A stretch of DNA of 64,000 bases, from the NCBI RefSeq assembly GCF_024868665.1, contig NC_079893.1, positions 15,369,424-15,433,423 of the forward strand, read 5' to 3'. Both the position numbers and the translations under genes were made by a program. This document shows, piece after piece, positions 10,967 through 22,892 of the stretch. This stretch comes from Triplophysa rosa (Eukaryota; Chordata; Actinopteri; Cypriniformes; Nemacheilidae). Positions within the stretch are counted from its first letter, which is position 1, and each line of letters starts with the position of its first letter. The notes below the pieces were generated by a model. That model ran no database searches. It saw only the letters and a program-made list of their open reading frames with translations, and was not told the origin of the DNA.

Positions 10967-12257
10967 GTGTCTGTCCCCCGAATAATACTACAAAATAACA
11001 AAATAGCCAAATCTCAGAGAAAAAATCTAATCGTGATTAAACCTGAGAACAATGTAATAAACGACCAAAACAAGCTCATAAAGTTCGGCCTACTTAATAT
11101 TAGATCACTAAATTCAAAAGCAGTTATTGTAAATGAAATGATCACAGACAACATTTTTGATATACTTTGCCTTACCGAAACCTGGCTTAAACCAAATGAT
11201 TATTACGGTCTAAATGAGTGTTCCCCATCAAGCTACTGTTATATGCATGAGCCACGTCCGGTTGGTCGAGGTGGCGGTGTCGCAACAATCTTTAGAGACT
11301 ATCTTACTGTAACTCAGAGAGCGGAGCATTAATTTAAATCATTTGAAGTGCTTGCATTGAACATTATTGTTCCAATTGACAGTAAAAAATCATTGCTTTC
11401 TTGTACGTTTGCTACAGTGTATAGACCCCCTGGTCCCTACACTGATTTTCTGAAAGAGTTTGCGGACTTCCTATCGGACCTATTGGTTAACGTTGATAAA
11501 GTACTAATTGTCTGAGACTTTAATATCCACTTAGATAGTGCTAACGATGCATTAGCAGTGGCGTTTACAGAGCTATTACACTCTTTTGGAGTAACACAAC
11601 ACATCAATGGACCCACTCATCGATTTAATCATACACTAGACTTGATTATATCTCACGGAGCCGATCTAACCAATATAGATATTATACCTCAAAGCGACGA
11701 TGTCACTGATCACTATCTTATAACATGTACACTGCGCACTGCAGAAATCAGCCGTTTAACTCGTTATCGACAGGGTAGAACAATTACCTCGACTACTAAA
11801 GATAGTTTCGCAAAGAGCTTGCCAGATCTGACTCATTTAATAACCATACCAATAAATACAGAATCACTCGATGACATGACCAGCAAATTGGGTACTATTT
11901 TCTCTAATACATTAGAAGCTGTCGCACCTATGAAGTCAAAAACGATTCATGAGAAAAATGCAGCACCATGGTACAATAGCACCACTCGCGCCCTTAAAAG
12001 AGAAACACGTAAACTGGAGCGCAAATGGAAACAAACCCAATTAGAGGTCTTTAAAATTGCGTGGAAAGAGAGTGCAAACCATTATAAAAAGGCACTAAAA
12101 GCAGCAAAGGCTGAGCACCTCCGTAACCTCATAGAAACTAACAAAAACAATCCAAGGTTTTTATTTAGTACAGTTGCTAAACTAACAAATAAACAGACTT
12201 CACCTGACCTGGGTATTCCGCCGCACCTTGGTAGCAATGATTTCATGAATTTTTTTT
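10967..12257 (+). pseudogene. L2 ORF2 endonuclease domain, two stops and a frameshift
   Basis: AP-endonuclease-like domain that would nick target DNA for LINE integration. Motifs in order are LLNIRSLNSK (near residue 42), LCLTETWL with the catalytic Glu, VYRPPGPYTDF, DFNIHLDS and TDHYLIT near the end. One frame is interrupted by TAA at 11330-11332 and by TGA at 11513-11515, where the conserved Gly before DFN would be. A run of eight T at 12250-12257 shifts the frame, one base more than needed to join the endonuclease to the downstream reverse transcriptase. The element cannot make an intact ORF2 protein. Confidence 0.82.
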
Positions 12258-13934
12258 ACAGAGAAAATCGAAAACATACGAGACAAAATAGTAAAAACTC
12301 AACCTCCAAGTCTGTCCTATAAATTAGTACCAACCATCGCCCCAAAATAAAGGCTACAGTGTTTTTCACCTATAAAACAGGAAGATTTAATTAAACTTAT
12401 TGCAACATCTAAACCTACAACTTGCTTATTAGACCCCATACCAACTAAATTATTAAAAGAGTTATTACCCGTTGCAATTGAGCCCATTTATAACATTATC
12501 AACTCGTCAATTAATCTAGGCCATGTCCCAGGAGCCTTTAAACTGGCCGTCATTAAGCCTCTTATCAAGAAACCAAACTTAGACCCCAATGAACTAGGAA
12601 ACTATAGACCGATTTCAAATCTCCCTTACCTGTCTAAAATACTATAAAAAGTAGTGTCCACTCAGTTGTGCTCTTTCTTACAAAATAATGACATACACGA
12701 AAAATTCCAGTCAGGCTTTAGACCGCATCATAGTACTGAAACTGCGCTCGTTAAAATTACAAACGACCTGCTTATAGCATCAGATAAAGGTAACATCTCA
12801 CTCCTAGTCCTGCTCGACCTTAGTGCTGCGTTCGATACTGTAGACCATAAAATACTTCTAGATCGCTTACACAATTATACCGGTATTCAGGGACAGGCAC
12901 TACAATGGTTCAGATCTTACTTATCAGACAGACATCAATTTGTCCATTTAAATGGGGAATCATCAAATCTAACGCAAGTAAATTATGGATTACCTCAGGG
13001 ATCGGTTTTAGGACCCTTGCTATTCTCCATATACATGCTGCCCCTTGGAAACATTATTAGAAAACATGGAATTAGCTTCCACTGTTATGCAGATGATACT
13101 CAGCTATATATCTCATCAAGACCAGATGATTCCTTCCAACTATCCAAATTGGCAGAGTGCATCGACGATATAAAGCATTGGATGACTTGTAATTTCCTTC
13201 TTTTAAATTCTAATAAAACAGAAATATTACTTATCGGACCAAAGACACGTGAGCAGAATATTTCGGATTATGACCTGCAAATTGAAGGCTGCACTGTTAC
13301 TCCAACAAATACAGTTAAAGACCTTGGCGTTATATTAGACAGCAACCTGTCATTTAAAAATCACATCTCAAATGTCACAAAAACAGCCTTCTTCCACCTT
13401 AGAAATGTTGCCAAATTGCGAAATATTTTATGTGTGGCTGACGCAGAGAAGCTTATTCATGCATTTGTGACCTCAAGACTTGACTACTGTAATGCACTGC
13501 TTAGTGGTTGTCCTGCATCATCAATAAACAAACTACAGTTAGTTCAGAATGCAGCTGCCAGAGTTCTAACCAGGTCCAGAAAATACGATCACATAACCCC
13601 AATGTTATCAACCCTTCACTGGTTACCCATTAAGTATCGTATTGACTTTAAAGTTCTTTTAATTACTTATAAAGCCTTAAACGGTTTAGCCCCTACCTAC
13701 ATAACAGAGCTTCTACCACACTACAACCCATCACGCTCTCTAAGATCTCAAAACTCCAGACTTTTGATAACACCTAGAATAACTAAATCCACCAAAGGGG
13801 GTAGAGCTTTCTCATACGTAGCACCTAAACTCTGGAATAGCCTCCCCGATACTATTCGAGGGTCAGACACACTCTCCCAATTTAAATCTAGATTAAAGAC
13901 ACATCTTTTCAGCCAAGCATTCACTAATACATAG
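12258..13934 (+). pseudogene. L2 ORF2 reverse transcriptase domain, mostly open
   Basis: Non-LTR reverse transcriptase continuing the endonuclease in another frame. Stops at 12348-12350 and 12645-12647 break the N-terminal part; from 12654 a 426-residue stretch is open to TAG at 13934. Recognisable blocks are [39 protein letters not shown] (first catalytic Asp), [13 protein letters not shown], the catalytic YADD at 13086-13097, and C-terminal [23 protein letters not shown] and KTHLFSQAF. These blocks are those of the L2/CR1 group in fish. Loss of the upstream frame makes it non-functional as a whole. Confidence 0.88.
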
Positions 13935-15413
13935 CTAATGAACAGCAGCTACGCTAATTATTCTCTTTCTGTTTCTGCCCTCGCCTCGGGATGCCCATCC
14001 CGAGGTAGGGAGAGATTCCGCCAGGCCCAGATGAACGTCATATGCCCATCCACAACTAGAGATTACGCCAGCTACATCGGAAAATCCCGTGCCATCCTCC
14101 TGCGAGAGCCTGCGGACTGACTGACCATCCAGCTCCATCCAAGGCAATTCCATCACCACCCAAGAAAAAGGCGACCATCTGGCCGGCCCAGCTCAGACAA
14201 TTCCATCCCCAACCGAGAGCAAAGACGGACTACCTGTCACATAAATGCTAAATTTACAATACTTGGTATTTAATGCTAAACTTACATCACACGACAGCAG
14301 TTTGAAGTTATGGCTGCACTCAGTGACTTTGATTGGAGGTAGCTGGGTGGGTGTTGTAGGGAGTGGGGGGGCTTGTTGGTTGTGGTTCGGGGCGTTTCAT
14401 TTGTTGGGACTGTGTGGGTCTGGTCTGGTTGGTCTTGTTTTGTGGTCGATGTCGGACAACAGAGGAATAAAGTTAATTATGCCATTACTACTTTTCCCTG
14501 GTTGTTCCTCTGTTGTCTGTTGTTGATCGCGGAATGGGACCGGGTTGGACCTGCACGGTTTCGGCGGGTGGGGCTTCCTGGGTCGCGGCTCGTGGGCTCT
14601 CCCTGTTCTTCGTGGACGTTGCTCGGTGGCTTTGGTCGGGGTCACTGAGTGCAGCTATGACACGTCAGAGGAGATCTGGCCCTCCCGGCTGAGCCTGGTT
14701 TCTCCCGAGGTTTATTTTTCTCCATTATTCATCATTGGAGTTTGGGTTCCTCGCCACAGCAGAGCAGTGCAGTGTTGGCTTGCTCACCGGGAGACTGCAT
14801 TTATTTATTTATTCATTTATTTATTAGATATTATTATAATGATCTTGCTTGGTCTATAAACACCATGCACTGTGCTGTGTTTTACCTTTCTGTGTTTTTC
14901 TTATTTGCTCCTGTAAAGCTGCTTTGGAACGATCCACATTGTGAAAAGCGCTATATAAATAAAATTGAATTGAATTGAATATTTTAGCCTAATATATAGT
15001 GATTTTTTTAGCATTTGTTTTGCAGTTCCAGCATGCACAAATATAGAAATATACTGATTAATTCTATTTCATTTAGTGTTTCATTGTAACTTGTGTTTCA
15101 TTGTAATTTGCATTGAGGCTTCGTTCATTTGCACTAAACAGCCCAAACAGTTAGCTTTTACTTATTTTCTATTTGACTATTTATATTTAGCTTAAAATGG
15201 CTGTTGTCCTTTTTTAAAAATAAAAAGACTCATTGCTGCATGTCGTTCTACATTTATCAATAAATTACAAAAAGTATATATTTTTCTGTAAAACGTCTAT
15301 CTTTGTAATTTAACATTGAATTTTTTTTCATTTAGAATAGTTGATTATTCAATAAATTAGTCGATAGATTAGTCGATATAAAAATAGTCGTTAGTGTCAG
15401 CCCTAGTGTACTT

Positions 15414-15600
15414 ACAGACATTGCATCTAACAGATGCAAAGAAAGACGATATTTAAGGATTAAGCGGTTACCATTGTTGCTATAGCCGTTTAGAACATTA
15501 CTTCCTGCTTCCTGAATCAACAGCTTATCTGTGGCTGCTTTTCGAAATTAAAGTCCTCAGACATTACAAAATAAAAAATCCTATAAAATCAAATTCACTT
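15414..15600. other. short spacer between a hAT and a BEL/Pao remnant
   Basis: Nothing recognised. If the BEL/Pao element kept a 3' LTR it should lie here, but no TG...CA-bounded repeat shared with the other end is visible. Confidence 0.4.
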
Positions 15601-15609
15601 CAGTCTTGC

Positions 15610-16205
15610 ACACTCCCCGCCTTGGATTTTAAGAATCCCAAATTAACTTCCATCTTATCATTGGAGGATAGAAGAAGGATAAGTTCAGAGATAGGACATG
15701 AGGTGATTTTTTAATGCCATCCTTAGTCACTTTAACATTTAACAGCTTTTCTCACCAATCCAACTTTACTTCGCAAGGTTTTTACAACAGTTGCCATTGG
15801 CCACTCCTGTAAACTTGAATGTCCTTTACCAAGACAATAACCCCTTCCTTCAAGTCAGTTCTTTTGTCTTGCCACTTTCATCGGGCTTGCAATGTACTAA
15901 GGTATTTTTTTCCATCTTGCCCAGAAGACGTCTGCTAACCTTTGTACTTGTTTCCATTCTTCCTTAAGCAATTCAGTACATCTGAAGTCTCCAAATGGGG
16001 GAGGTGTTGCACCGGTTTTTGCGTCAAAAGGGTAGCAGGGGTGAGAATAAAGGGAAATTCTCATTCTCATCGCAGGAGGATTTCTCATTAAGAAACATGA
16101 AATCAAGAATGCGACGAGCAATCCCGATCATTCGCTCCCAGTGACCACCCATATGAGAGGCATGAGGTGGACTGAATATCCAAGTGCAGTGTTGTTCTTT
16201 AAGAT
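15610..16205 (-). pseudogene. BEL/Pao integrase, C-terminal part
   Basis: The minus strand from about 16195 gives a piece with CTWIFSPPHASHMGGHWERM, the conserved block after the catalytic core of BEL-type integrases, including the Glu of the DDE triad. A reading in another frame follows (near 15900-16120), so a frameshift separates them. Upstream the coding sequence is interrupted by a SINE. Below about 15700 no domain is recognisable. Confidence 0.7.
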
Positions 16206-16365
16206 ATTTACATTTACATTTATGCATTTGTCAAACGCTTTTATCCAAAGCAACTTACATTGCATATACTATACATTTGTTTCTAAGTATGTGCAATCCC
16301 TGGGATCAAACCCATGACCTTGGCGTTGCTAACGCCATGCTCTAACCACTGAGCCACAGGAAAGC
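16206..16365 (-). mobile_element. tRNA-derived SINE inserted in the BEL integrase
   Basis: The minus strand begins with a tRNA-like head, GTGGCTCAGTGGTTAGAGCA (box A) and TGGGTTTGATCCC (box B-like). The fish SINE/LINE tail GCTTTGGATAAAAGCGTTTG follows, ending in ATTTACATTTA-type repeats. No clear target duplication was found. Confidence 0.8.
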
Positions 16366-17882
16366 TTTCTGTACATCCTCTGAATTGACACAAGATTCAT
16401 CCTTTTTGAGTTGTCAGGAAGATCAGACAAAATTTGTGCCACGATCTAAATGCAGCTGTTTAGCTGGCCCTCTGATTTCAAAAAATCTCCTTAAAGCATT
16501 GATGAAACTACTAGAGCTCATTGCTTCAATCACTTCGATGTGGACAGCTCTTGTGCACATAAACAAAAACATAATTGCCCACCACTTCGAATTAGCTTGA
16601 CCTCTTCTGGTCTTATGAGCAGTCACTCCCCATGGCCCAAAAACATCAACGCCCACATAGGTGAAGGGTGGAGCTACTGTTAGCCGTTCCACTGGAAAAT
16701 CAGACAGCTGATGTTCTGTCTTCCATCACAGTTTTTTTGCAGTTTACACACTTGAAGAGCAAACTACGTATGCATTTCTTTCATCCTACTAGCCAAAATC
16801 CTTACAGCACCTTCTGTAAAGTGTCTGCCTTGATGTTTTACAGCCTCATGGTAGTGTCGCACAATCAGTGTTGCCACATGATGTGTAGGAATGATGATAG
16901 GGTTTATTTCACAAGTATGCCAATCTGACCTTGCAATCAGACCCCCTACTCAAAGTAAACCATTGCTGTCTAGACAAGGAGACAGTTTCTTCAGCACACT
17001 CATACGAGGAATGTTGTGAGTTTCAGTGATGCTCTTAATTTCTGTTGGATAACTCTCATATTGCGCATTCTTCAACAGTAGGACTTTTGTTTTCTCCAGC
17101 TCTTCTTCAGTAGGGCCTTTGCTGTAGAAATGCCATTCTCTACATCCATTATGATGTAAGTGTTTGGAGAAGGAATTGGTAATATGAATCAGATGCGCTA
17201 TTGCTCTGATGAGAGTGTTAAAGTTAGAGAATATACCAAATTTCTCAGAGTTCCAGGTGAATTTAGGAATTTCAGTAAGGTTTGAACACACTTGTGGGCG
17301 TATTTCAGAATCTGACGTTGGATACTCAAGCTCGATTGCCTTTTTGATTCAGACTGAAGCTGAACTGCGCAGGAACTGTGGGCCTGTGAGCCATGAACTG
17401 GCACCCAGGGCTGCTGCAGGAATAGACCTGGATCCATGGTCTGCTGGGTTATGTTCTGTGGGAACATATCGCCATTGTGCAGGTGAGCTGGATTTATGAA
17501 TTTGTTGAATTATGTTGTTTACGAAGACATCGGCTACATCCATAATCAGACATGAATGTTCTAGTACTACTTTACTGTTCGTGTAATAAAAGATACGAAG
17601 GTCATGTCCATTTCTGCAACAATCAACTCTGCAATCTCCACCGCTAACACAGCAGGACACAACTCCAGTCAAGGACAGTAATGTCTGGTTGAGGTGTTCA
17701 TTTGGGTTTTCCAAAAATTAAGTTAACATCTGTGTTACCATGCCGATCCATCACCTTCAGGTATCCTACAGCAGAAATGGCCTTGACTGATGTGTCTGCA
17801 AAAACGCAAAGTTCTTTACTTTGGACATCGCACAGAGGAATGGATGTGCAAACACGTGGTATTTGGAGCTCTTTCAAATCTT
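16366..17882 (-). pseudogene. BEL/Pao RNase H, zinc-binding and integrase core, broken
   Basis: From 17882 downwards the minus strand reads LKELQIPRV, KELCVFADTSVKAI (RNase H) and WRYVPTEHNPADHGSRS (end of RNase H). A spacer with KTKVLLLKNAQYESYPTEI and an HHVATLIVRHYHEAVKHQGR-type zinc-binding region come next. The integrase core follows from 16692: YVGVDVFGPWGVT with a catalytic Asp, CTRAVHIEVIEAMSSSSFIN, and DRGTNFV with the second Asp. Stops and frame changes separate these parts, so it is a pseudogene. The junction at 17882/17883 is where the L2 entered. Confidence 0.8.
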
Positions 17883-18091
17883 GCGGCTCCTGTCTGCATC
17901 GCTGCCGGCAGTTTGTTTGTATCCCCACACTTTGCTCTAATATTAGTGTATTTTATTATCGTTACTTATCATTGTCGTTGCTAACTTATCCTGATATCTC
18001 AATAACCCTGCTTTTGTTATTTACTGTTTAAGATTATTAACCAAAAGTGATAATTAACTTAATGGCGTTAGCATAGCAATAGCGTGTTAGC

Positions 18092-19057
18092 TTGCTTTCT
18101 GTTTACACTGTAGAATATCATCTTGCCTCTGGTTTGTCTTGTGTGCTAACTGTTTCTCTTTTTAAGCGAGTATACTACTATTCACCGAGCAACCTTGGTA
18201 AGTTGGAATTGCACTTCAAAGCCGGTGAGTTTAGCTTAGCCTTCTCTGTCAGCTGCGAGGGTTTTATATGCGATAATTGCAGGGAAATAGTTAGGCTGAC
18301 AGAGAAGATCTTAGAATTAGAGTCTCGCATCCAATCTTTATCTGAGGATAGTAAGAGTGTAAGGACCATAGAAAACACTTTGGATGCGAGCAACATTAGC
18401 GCACACAGCTCGGTTCCGGTTGAATATCCCCCGCAGCTGGGAAACTTCGTGACTGTGAGACGGCGTAGTCGCAGGACAAAACATCACTCAACCGTTCCGA
18501 TTACAGTCTCGAACAGGTTTGCCCCGCTCAGTGACGCACCGACTGAGAAACCTGCTGAAAGTGCCCTAGTTATCGGTGATTCTATTGTTCGGAACGTTAA
18601 CATAGAGCCACCAGCCACCATAGTCAAATGTTTACCGGGAGCCAGAGCGCCTGACATCAAGTCAAATTTAAATGTGCTGGCTAAGGCTAATCGTAAATTC
18701 AGTAAGATTGTTATTCACGTTGGCACAAATGATGTTTGACTCTGTCAATCGGAGATCACAAAAGACAACATTAAAGAGGGGTGTGAGCTCGCAAGCACGA
18801 TGTCAGACACTGTAATATTCTCTGGCCCCCTCACTGCTTATCGTGGTGATGAGATTTATAGCAGATTATCATCACTAAATGGCTGGTTGTCTGAGTGGTG
18901 CCTGCAGAATGATATAGTTTTTATAAATAACTGGAAGAGTTTTGAGGGCAGACCTGACCTGTTGAAACTAGATGGTCTCCATCCCTCCTGGGCTGGGGCT
19001 TCCATCCTGTCTAGAAATATTGCAAAAAGTCTTAATAATGCTACTGCTAAAGCTTGA
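18092..19057 (+). pseudogene. L2 ORF1 with SGNH esterase domain, one premature stop
   Basis: ORF1 protein of the LINE, thought to bind nucleic acid and carrying an esterase domain of uncertain role. The N-terminal part has a CxxC (FICDNC) followed by a heptad-like stretch, ILELESRIQSLSED, suggesting a coiled coil. The SGNH domain shows VIGDSIVR with the nucleophile Ser (about residue 165), HVGTNDV, and then KLDGLHPSWAGAS with Asp/His near the end. A TGA at 18737-18739, directly after GTNDV, breaks an otherwise single frame that continues to the TGA ending at 19057. One substitution (CGA to TGA would suffice) explains the break. Confidence 0.8.
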
Positions 19058-19263
19058 CTCGCTGGGGCCCAGGTCAGGGAGCAGACAGTATGGCTTAACC
19101 AACTGTCTGCTTGCCGTCTCAAGTCGCAAAATACACAAAATATACAACATTTAATAATCCGTTCTCCCAAACATCACAAAAAAGAGACAGTGTCTGTCCC
19201 CCGGATTAGCAAACATAAAATAATGCGTAAATCTCCTGAAAGTAATTTAATAAACGTTAAACA

Positions 19264-20404
19264 ATGCAATTATTTTATACCGTAGATCACGATGAGCTGT
19301 CTAAAATGATTAGATCATCTAAATCAAAAAGATGCATGCTAGACCCTATACCTACAAATCTACTGAAAGAGATGCTCCCAGAAATTATAGATCCTATTCT
19401 TGGTATTATTAACTCATCTCTGACATTAGGACATGTGCCTAAAGCATATAAGGTGGCTGTTATAAGGCCCCTTGTCAAAAAAACCCAACTCGACCCTAGA
19501 GAACTAGGGAACTATAGGCCTATATCGAATCTACCTTTCATATCTAAAGTTCTGCAAAAAGTAGTTTCAACTCAATTATGCTCCTTCCTCCAAAGGAATG
19601 ACATCAATGAAGAATTCCAGTCTGGATTTAGAGCATGTCACAGTACAGAGACTGCTTTGATCAGAGTAACAAATGATCTGCCATTGGCGTCTGACCAAGG
19701 TTGTATCTCGTTATTGGTGCTGCTAGACCTTAGTGCTGCATTCGACACCATTGACCACAGCACACTCCTACATAGACTCGAAAATTACGTCGGCATTAAA
19801 GGAATAGCTTTGAAATGGTTTAAATCTTATTTATCTGACCGTTTTCAATTTGTAGCAATAAACAATGAGGTGTCACGCAAATCGCAAGTCCAGTACGGTA
19901 TACCACAGCGCTCAGTCTTAGGGCTTCTGCTCTTCGCATTATACATGCTACCTCTAGGAGATATAAATTGACGGATGTTCCATAAAACCCTCGTCGTTAG
20001 CAAAGAATCTTGGCGTTCTATTCGATAGCAATCTGTCATTTGACAGCCACGTCGCCAACATCTGTAAAATTGCGTTTTTCCATCTTAAGAATATATCTAA
20101 ACTACGTCATATGCTGTCAATGTCAGATGCAGAGAAGTTAATTCATGCATTCATGACATCAAGACTAGATTACTGTAATGCACTGTTAGGTGGTTGCCCT
20201 GCAGGCTTATTACAAAAACTCCAACTGGTCCAAAACGCGGCAGCTCGAGTTCTTACACGTACAAAAAAGTATGAAGATATTAGCCCGGTTCTGTCAACCT
20301 TGCACTGGTTACCTATAAAGCATCGCGTTAACTTTAAAATCTTGCTTATTACCTATAAAGCCCTACATGGTTTAGCTCCTCAGTACTTGAATGAACTCTA
20401 TTAA
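19264..20404 (+). pseudogene. L2 reverse transcriptase lacking the YADD segment
   Basis: The first part (19264-19971) shows [53 protein letters not shown] and YGIPQRSVLGLLLF. It stops at MLPLGDIN. The second part (from about 20000, open frame 20111-20404) resumes at the block after LGV, with [15 protein letters not shown] and [10 protein letters not shown]. Compared with the copy at 12654-13934, about 100 residues including the catalytic YADD are missing at the junction near 19970. The conserved Gly of PQGS is Arg here. The protein would be inactive. Confidence 0.82.
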
Positions 20405-20724
20405 TGATAATCTTAAACTATAATTTACCTTATTAGTAAGTTTATTTATTTTATTTGCCTTGTTGTGCAAGCTCTCTGGAGCTTGTGCAGAGGCAGCAGC
20501 TTTTGCCAGAGGGGAACTGGAATCCCCTGGTTGGGCCTGGGTTCCCCTGAGGTTTTTTTTCTCGATTAGAGTTTTGGGTTCCTCGCCACCGTTTGCATAC
20601 TGTTTTGCATCTGCCTGGCCGTGGGGGGCTGCTTTAGAATTTTGGAGTTTTACTTAATTAATATTGCATATAGGAATTTATAGTCCGTTATATTTGACCT
20701 GTGCATCTCTCTCCTTTATCTTAA

Positions 20725-20880
20725 ATGTGTGCTCTCACTGTGCGTGCGTGCGTGTCTTTGTGTGTACGCGTACTTGTCTGTGTACGTACGTGTGTGCATG
20801 CGTGTGCGTTTGTGTGTGTGTGTATGTGTGTTAGTACGTGTGCGTATTGTGTGTGTGGAGTGTTTTGTATGTGGGTATGT
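20725..20880 (+). repeat. GT/GTGC-rich microsatellite in the L2 3' UTR
   Basis: Imperfect alternation of TGTG, TGCG and TACG words over about 150 bp. Frames on both strands here are repeat artefacts. Confidence 0.85.
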
Positions 20881-21030
20881 CTGTCTTCTTTGTTTTCACC
20901 TTTTTCTTGTTTTTGCAGGTACAACTTTAATTGTTTTGCTTATAGTCAATGCTTATGTCTTATGTACAGCTGCTTTGTAACAATGAAAATTGTAAAAAGC
21001 GCTATATAAATAAAGTTGAGTTGAGATCTT

Positions 21031-22690
21031 TTCCATTTTTTCCGTTAAGCCTCCATGTCCACCAGCAAGGGAGAGTCCCAGCCCTCACCTTGCTTGGTCA
21101 GTTCCCTCAACAGCAATCTACCTTGTATGGTAACAGGTGCAATGAATCCAAGTGGGTTATACAGCCCATTTCGGCGAGTAAAAGGCTTGTCATAGCTTGA
21201 AACATGAGAGAGTCTGTTGCGACATTCCAGGACACACCAAGACTACGAAAAATGGGAAGGCTATTAGAGAAAAGTTGCAAATCTTTGAAGCCTTCGGCAT
21301 GATCTTCCAGGGTAAAGGCTTCAATGACGCTTGGACAGTTTGAGGTAATATTGTGCAGTCAGAGATTAGACACTGCAAGCATCCCCTGTGTGCGTTTGAG
21401 AAGCGCAATTGCTTCTTCCTCTGTAGCACGATTTTAGCATGTCATCAACATAGAACTCCTTTTCCACCAGCTTCCTGGTGTCACTGCCAAAAATGTCCTC
21501 GTATTCTTTGGCTGCTTTTCGTAGGCCATAAATAGCCACTGCTGGTGATGCGCTATTCCCAAAAACATGGAAGCCATTCTGTGATCAACAAACTCACTGT
21601 CAAGGTCATAGTTTCTGTACCATAGGAACCAAAGATAACCTCTGTGGTCCTCTTTTACCATAAAACAATGGAACATGTGCTGTATATTAGCAGTAATAGA
21701 CACATGTTCTTTACGAAATCTCATCAGGACTCCTAACAGGCTGTTATTCAAATCAGGACCTGTAAGAAGTAATGAAACCCCCTCAAACGGTGCACTTGAA
21801 TCGAAGACAACTCAGATTTTATCGGGTTTGTTAAGGTGGTATTCTCCAAACAGTGGCAAATACCACACTTCCTGACCTTGCTGCAGAGGTGGTGCAATCT
21901 CTGCATGCTCATTTTTTAGCAGGTTATCCATAAATTCCAGGAAATTTGCTTTCATTTGTGGTTGATTGTTCAGAGTGCATCGCAGCGCAAGAAGGTGTTT
22001 ACATTATATGCATAGTCTTTGTTGTTGTGTAGACTTTGCCTGGGCTCACAGAATGGTAGGGGAGCGACAAAACTGTTGCAGGTATCTTGAAAGAACTCAT
22101 TGTCCATGATTTGAAGAAACCTTTCATCTTCCACAGATGGTGCCTTTTATGATCGATTGCAGTGTGGGAGAAATTTGTATGAGCAATACTTTCTACATCA
22201 AACACTAAAGGACGAAAGGAATCCTCAGGTATGATTTTTGGAGGTTGCTGCCATTGCGGGTTGACATCCAACTTCTCTTTTACCTGAATTTGGCTGTAGC
22301 ATGGACTCAGAAAGCTGTGACGGGCATTCTCCAAGAGGACCGTCTTCAAAGTATGAACTAAAGATGGCCTATGAGTTCCTTTAAGACACACGTCCCCGAT
22401 AACAACCCAGCCCAAATCCAGTTTTTGAGCAAAGGGGCTGTTATTTGGACCGTTGATTTGTTTGCATACCTTGTGCACTTGCAGGATGTCTCTGCCCAGT
22501 AAGAGAAGAATTTCAGCATGAGAGTCGAGAGGTGGTATTTCCTGGGCTATATGTTTCAAGTGACTGTGATAGAGTGCTGCTTTTGGAGTTGGAATCTCTG
22601 TATGATTGTTTGGAATCTGATTACATTCCAGAAGAGTAGGGAGAGATAGACTTATCCTGCCATCAATGGACTCCACATTGAAATCTGAAA
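21031..22690 (-). pseudogene. BEL/Pao protease and reverse transcriptase region, broken
   Basis: An open stretch from 22676 to 21999 contains EIPTPKAALYHSHLKHIA, ILLLLGRDIL and FAQKLDLGWVVIGDVCL, which are protease-linker blocks of BEL/Pao polyproteins. The reverse transcriptase follows in pieces. One frame (21751-21434) has NNSLLGVLMRFRKEHV and MFHCFMVKEDHRGYLWFLWY. The catalytic YVDD lies at 21452-21441 in the next frame, so a frameshift separates them. Nothing like gag is visible upstream of 22690. Confidence 0.78.
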
Positions 22691-22884
22691 TTCTTCTACC
22701 TGCTGTCTATAGAAGACATGCACATGTTTTTAGTGTGTAGGGCACTGCACTGGTTTTCTTGTTAAAGATATCAAAGAAGTTAAAAATGAACATTTTAGCA
22801 TTCAACAATTATTAAAAGAATTATGTTTTGATTTTAAATGTAGCCAGAAACTAATCAGAGTGTAGCAACAGAACTTGTCAAGTA
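22691..22884. other. short spacer, nothing recognised
   Basis: Non-coding; lies between the BEL/Pao remnant and a hAT element. No LTR features seen. Confidence 0.4.
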
Positions 22885-22892
22885 GCATTAAC

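Larger units (their letters stand above)
10613..14978 (+). mobile_element. L2-clade LINE, 5'-truncated, with TSD and (TTGAA)n tail
   Basis: The insertion begins within the ORF1 esterase region, carries endonuclease and reverse transcriptase coding sequence, and ends in the L2 tail AAAGCGCTATATAAATAAAA followed by TTGAA repeats. The 7-mer ATATTTT flanks it (10606-10612 and 14979-14985), consistent with target-primed insertion into the hAT element 9435-15405. The 3' UTR (13935-14978) has a G-rich part near 14335-14460 and a TTTATTTA stretch near 14800. Confidence 0.88.
9435..15405. mobile_element. hAT element with perfect 8-bp TSD, split by an L2 LINE
   Basis: The left end TAGGGCTGTCGCGATTGGTC pairs with the right end AGTGTCAGCCCTA. 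The flanking octamer GTGTACTT occurs at 9427-9434 and 15406-15413. After removing the L2 insertion at 10613-14978 the element is about 1.6 kb and contains no transposase frame. The right subterminal region repeats TTAGTCGAT words, as in other TAGGG hAT families. Confidence 0.88.
17883..21025 (+). mobile_element. L2-clade LINE, probably 5'-complete, two internal deletions
   Basis: ATCTT at 17878-17882 and 21026-21030 is the likely target duplication, and removing the element rejoins the BEL sequence. The GC-rich start GCGGCTCCTGTCTGCATCGC looks like a LINE 5' UTR. ORF1 follows (18092-19057). The endonuclease is almost entirely deleted near 19260, the reverse transcriptase is present in two pieces, and the element ends AAAGCGCTATATAAATAAAG with TTGAG repeats. 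It is the same broad family as the copy at 10613 but clearly diverged from it. Confidence 0.85.
15600..22690 (-). mobile_element. decayed BEL/Pao retroelement, interrupted by an L2 and a SINE
   Basis: Reading the minus strand from 22690 to 15600 gives protease, reverse transcriptase, RNase H, zinc-binding and integrase parts in the order expected for BEL/Pao pol. The frame is broken many times. An L2 (17883-21025) lies between the reverse transcriptase and RNase H, and a SINE (about 16206-16365) lies inside the integrase. No gag and no LTR pair were found. The element's true ends are uncertain by a few hundred bases. Confidence 0.8.

Noticed and set aside
14397..14648. Gly/Pro-rich frames in the L2 3' region
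   Set aside because: They lie in a G-rich part of the LINE 3' UTR, overlap on both strands and show no domain.
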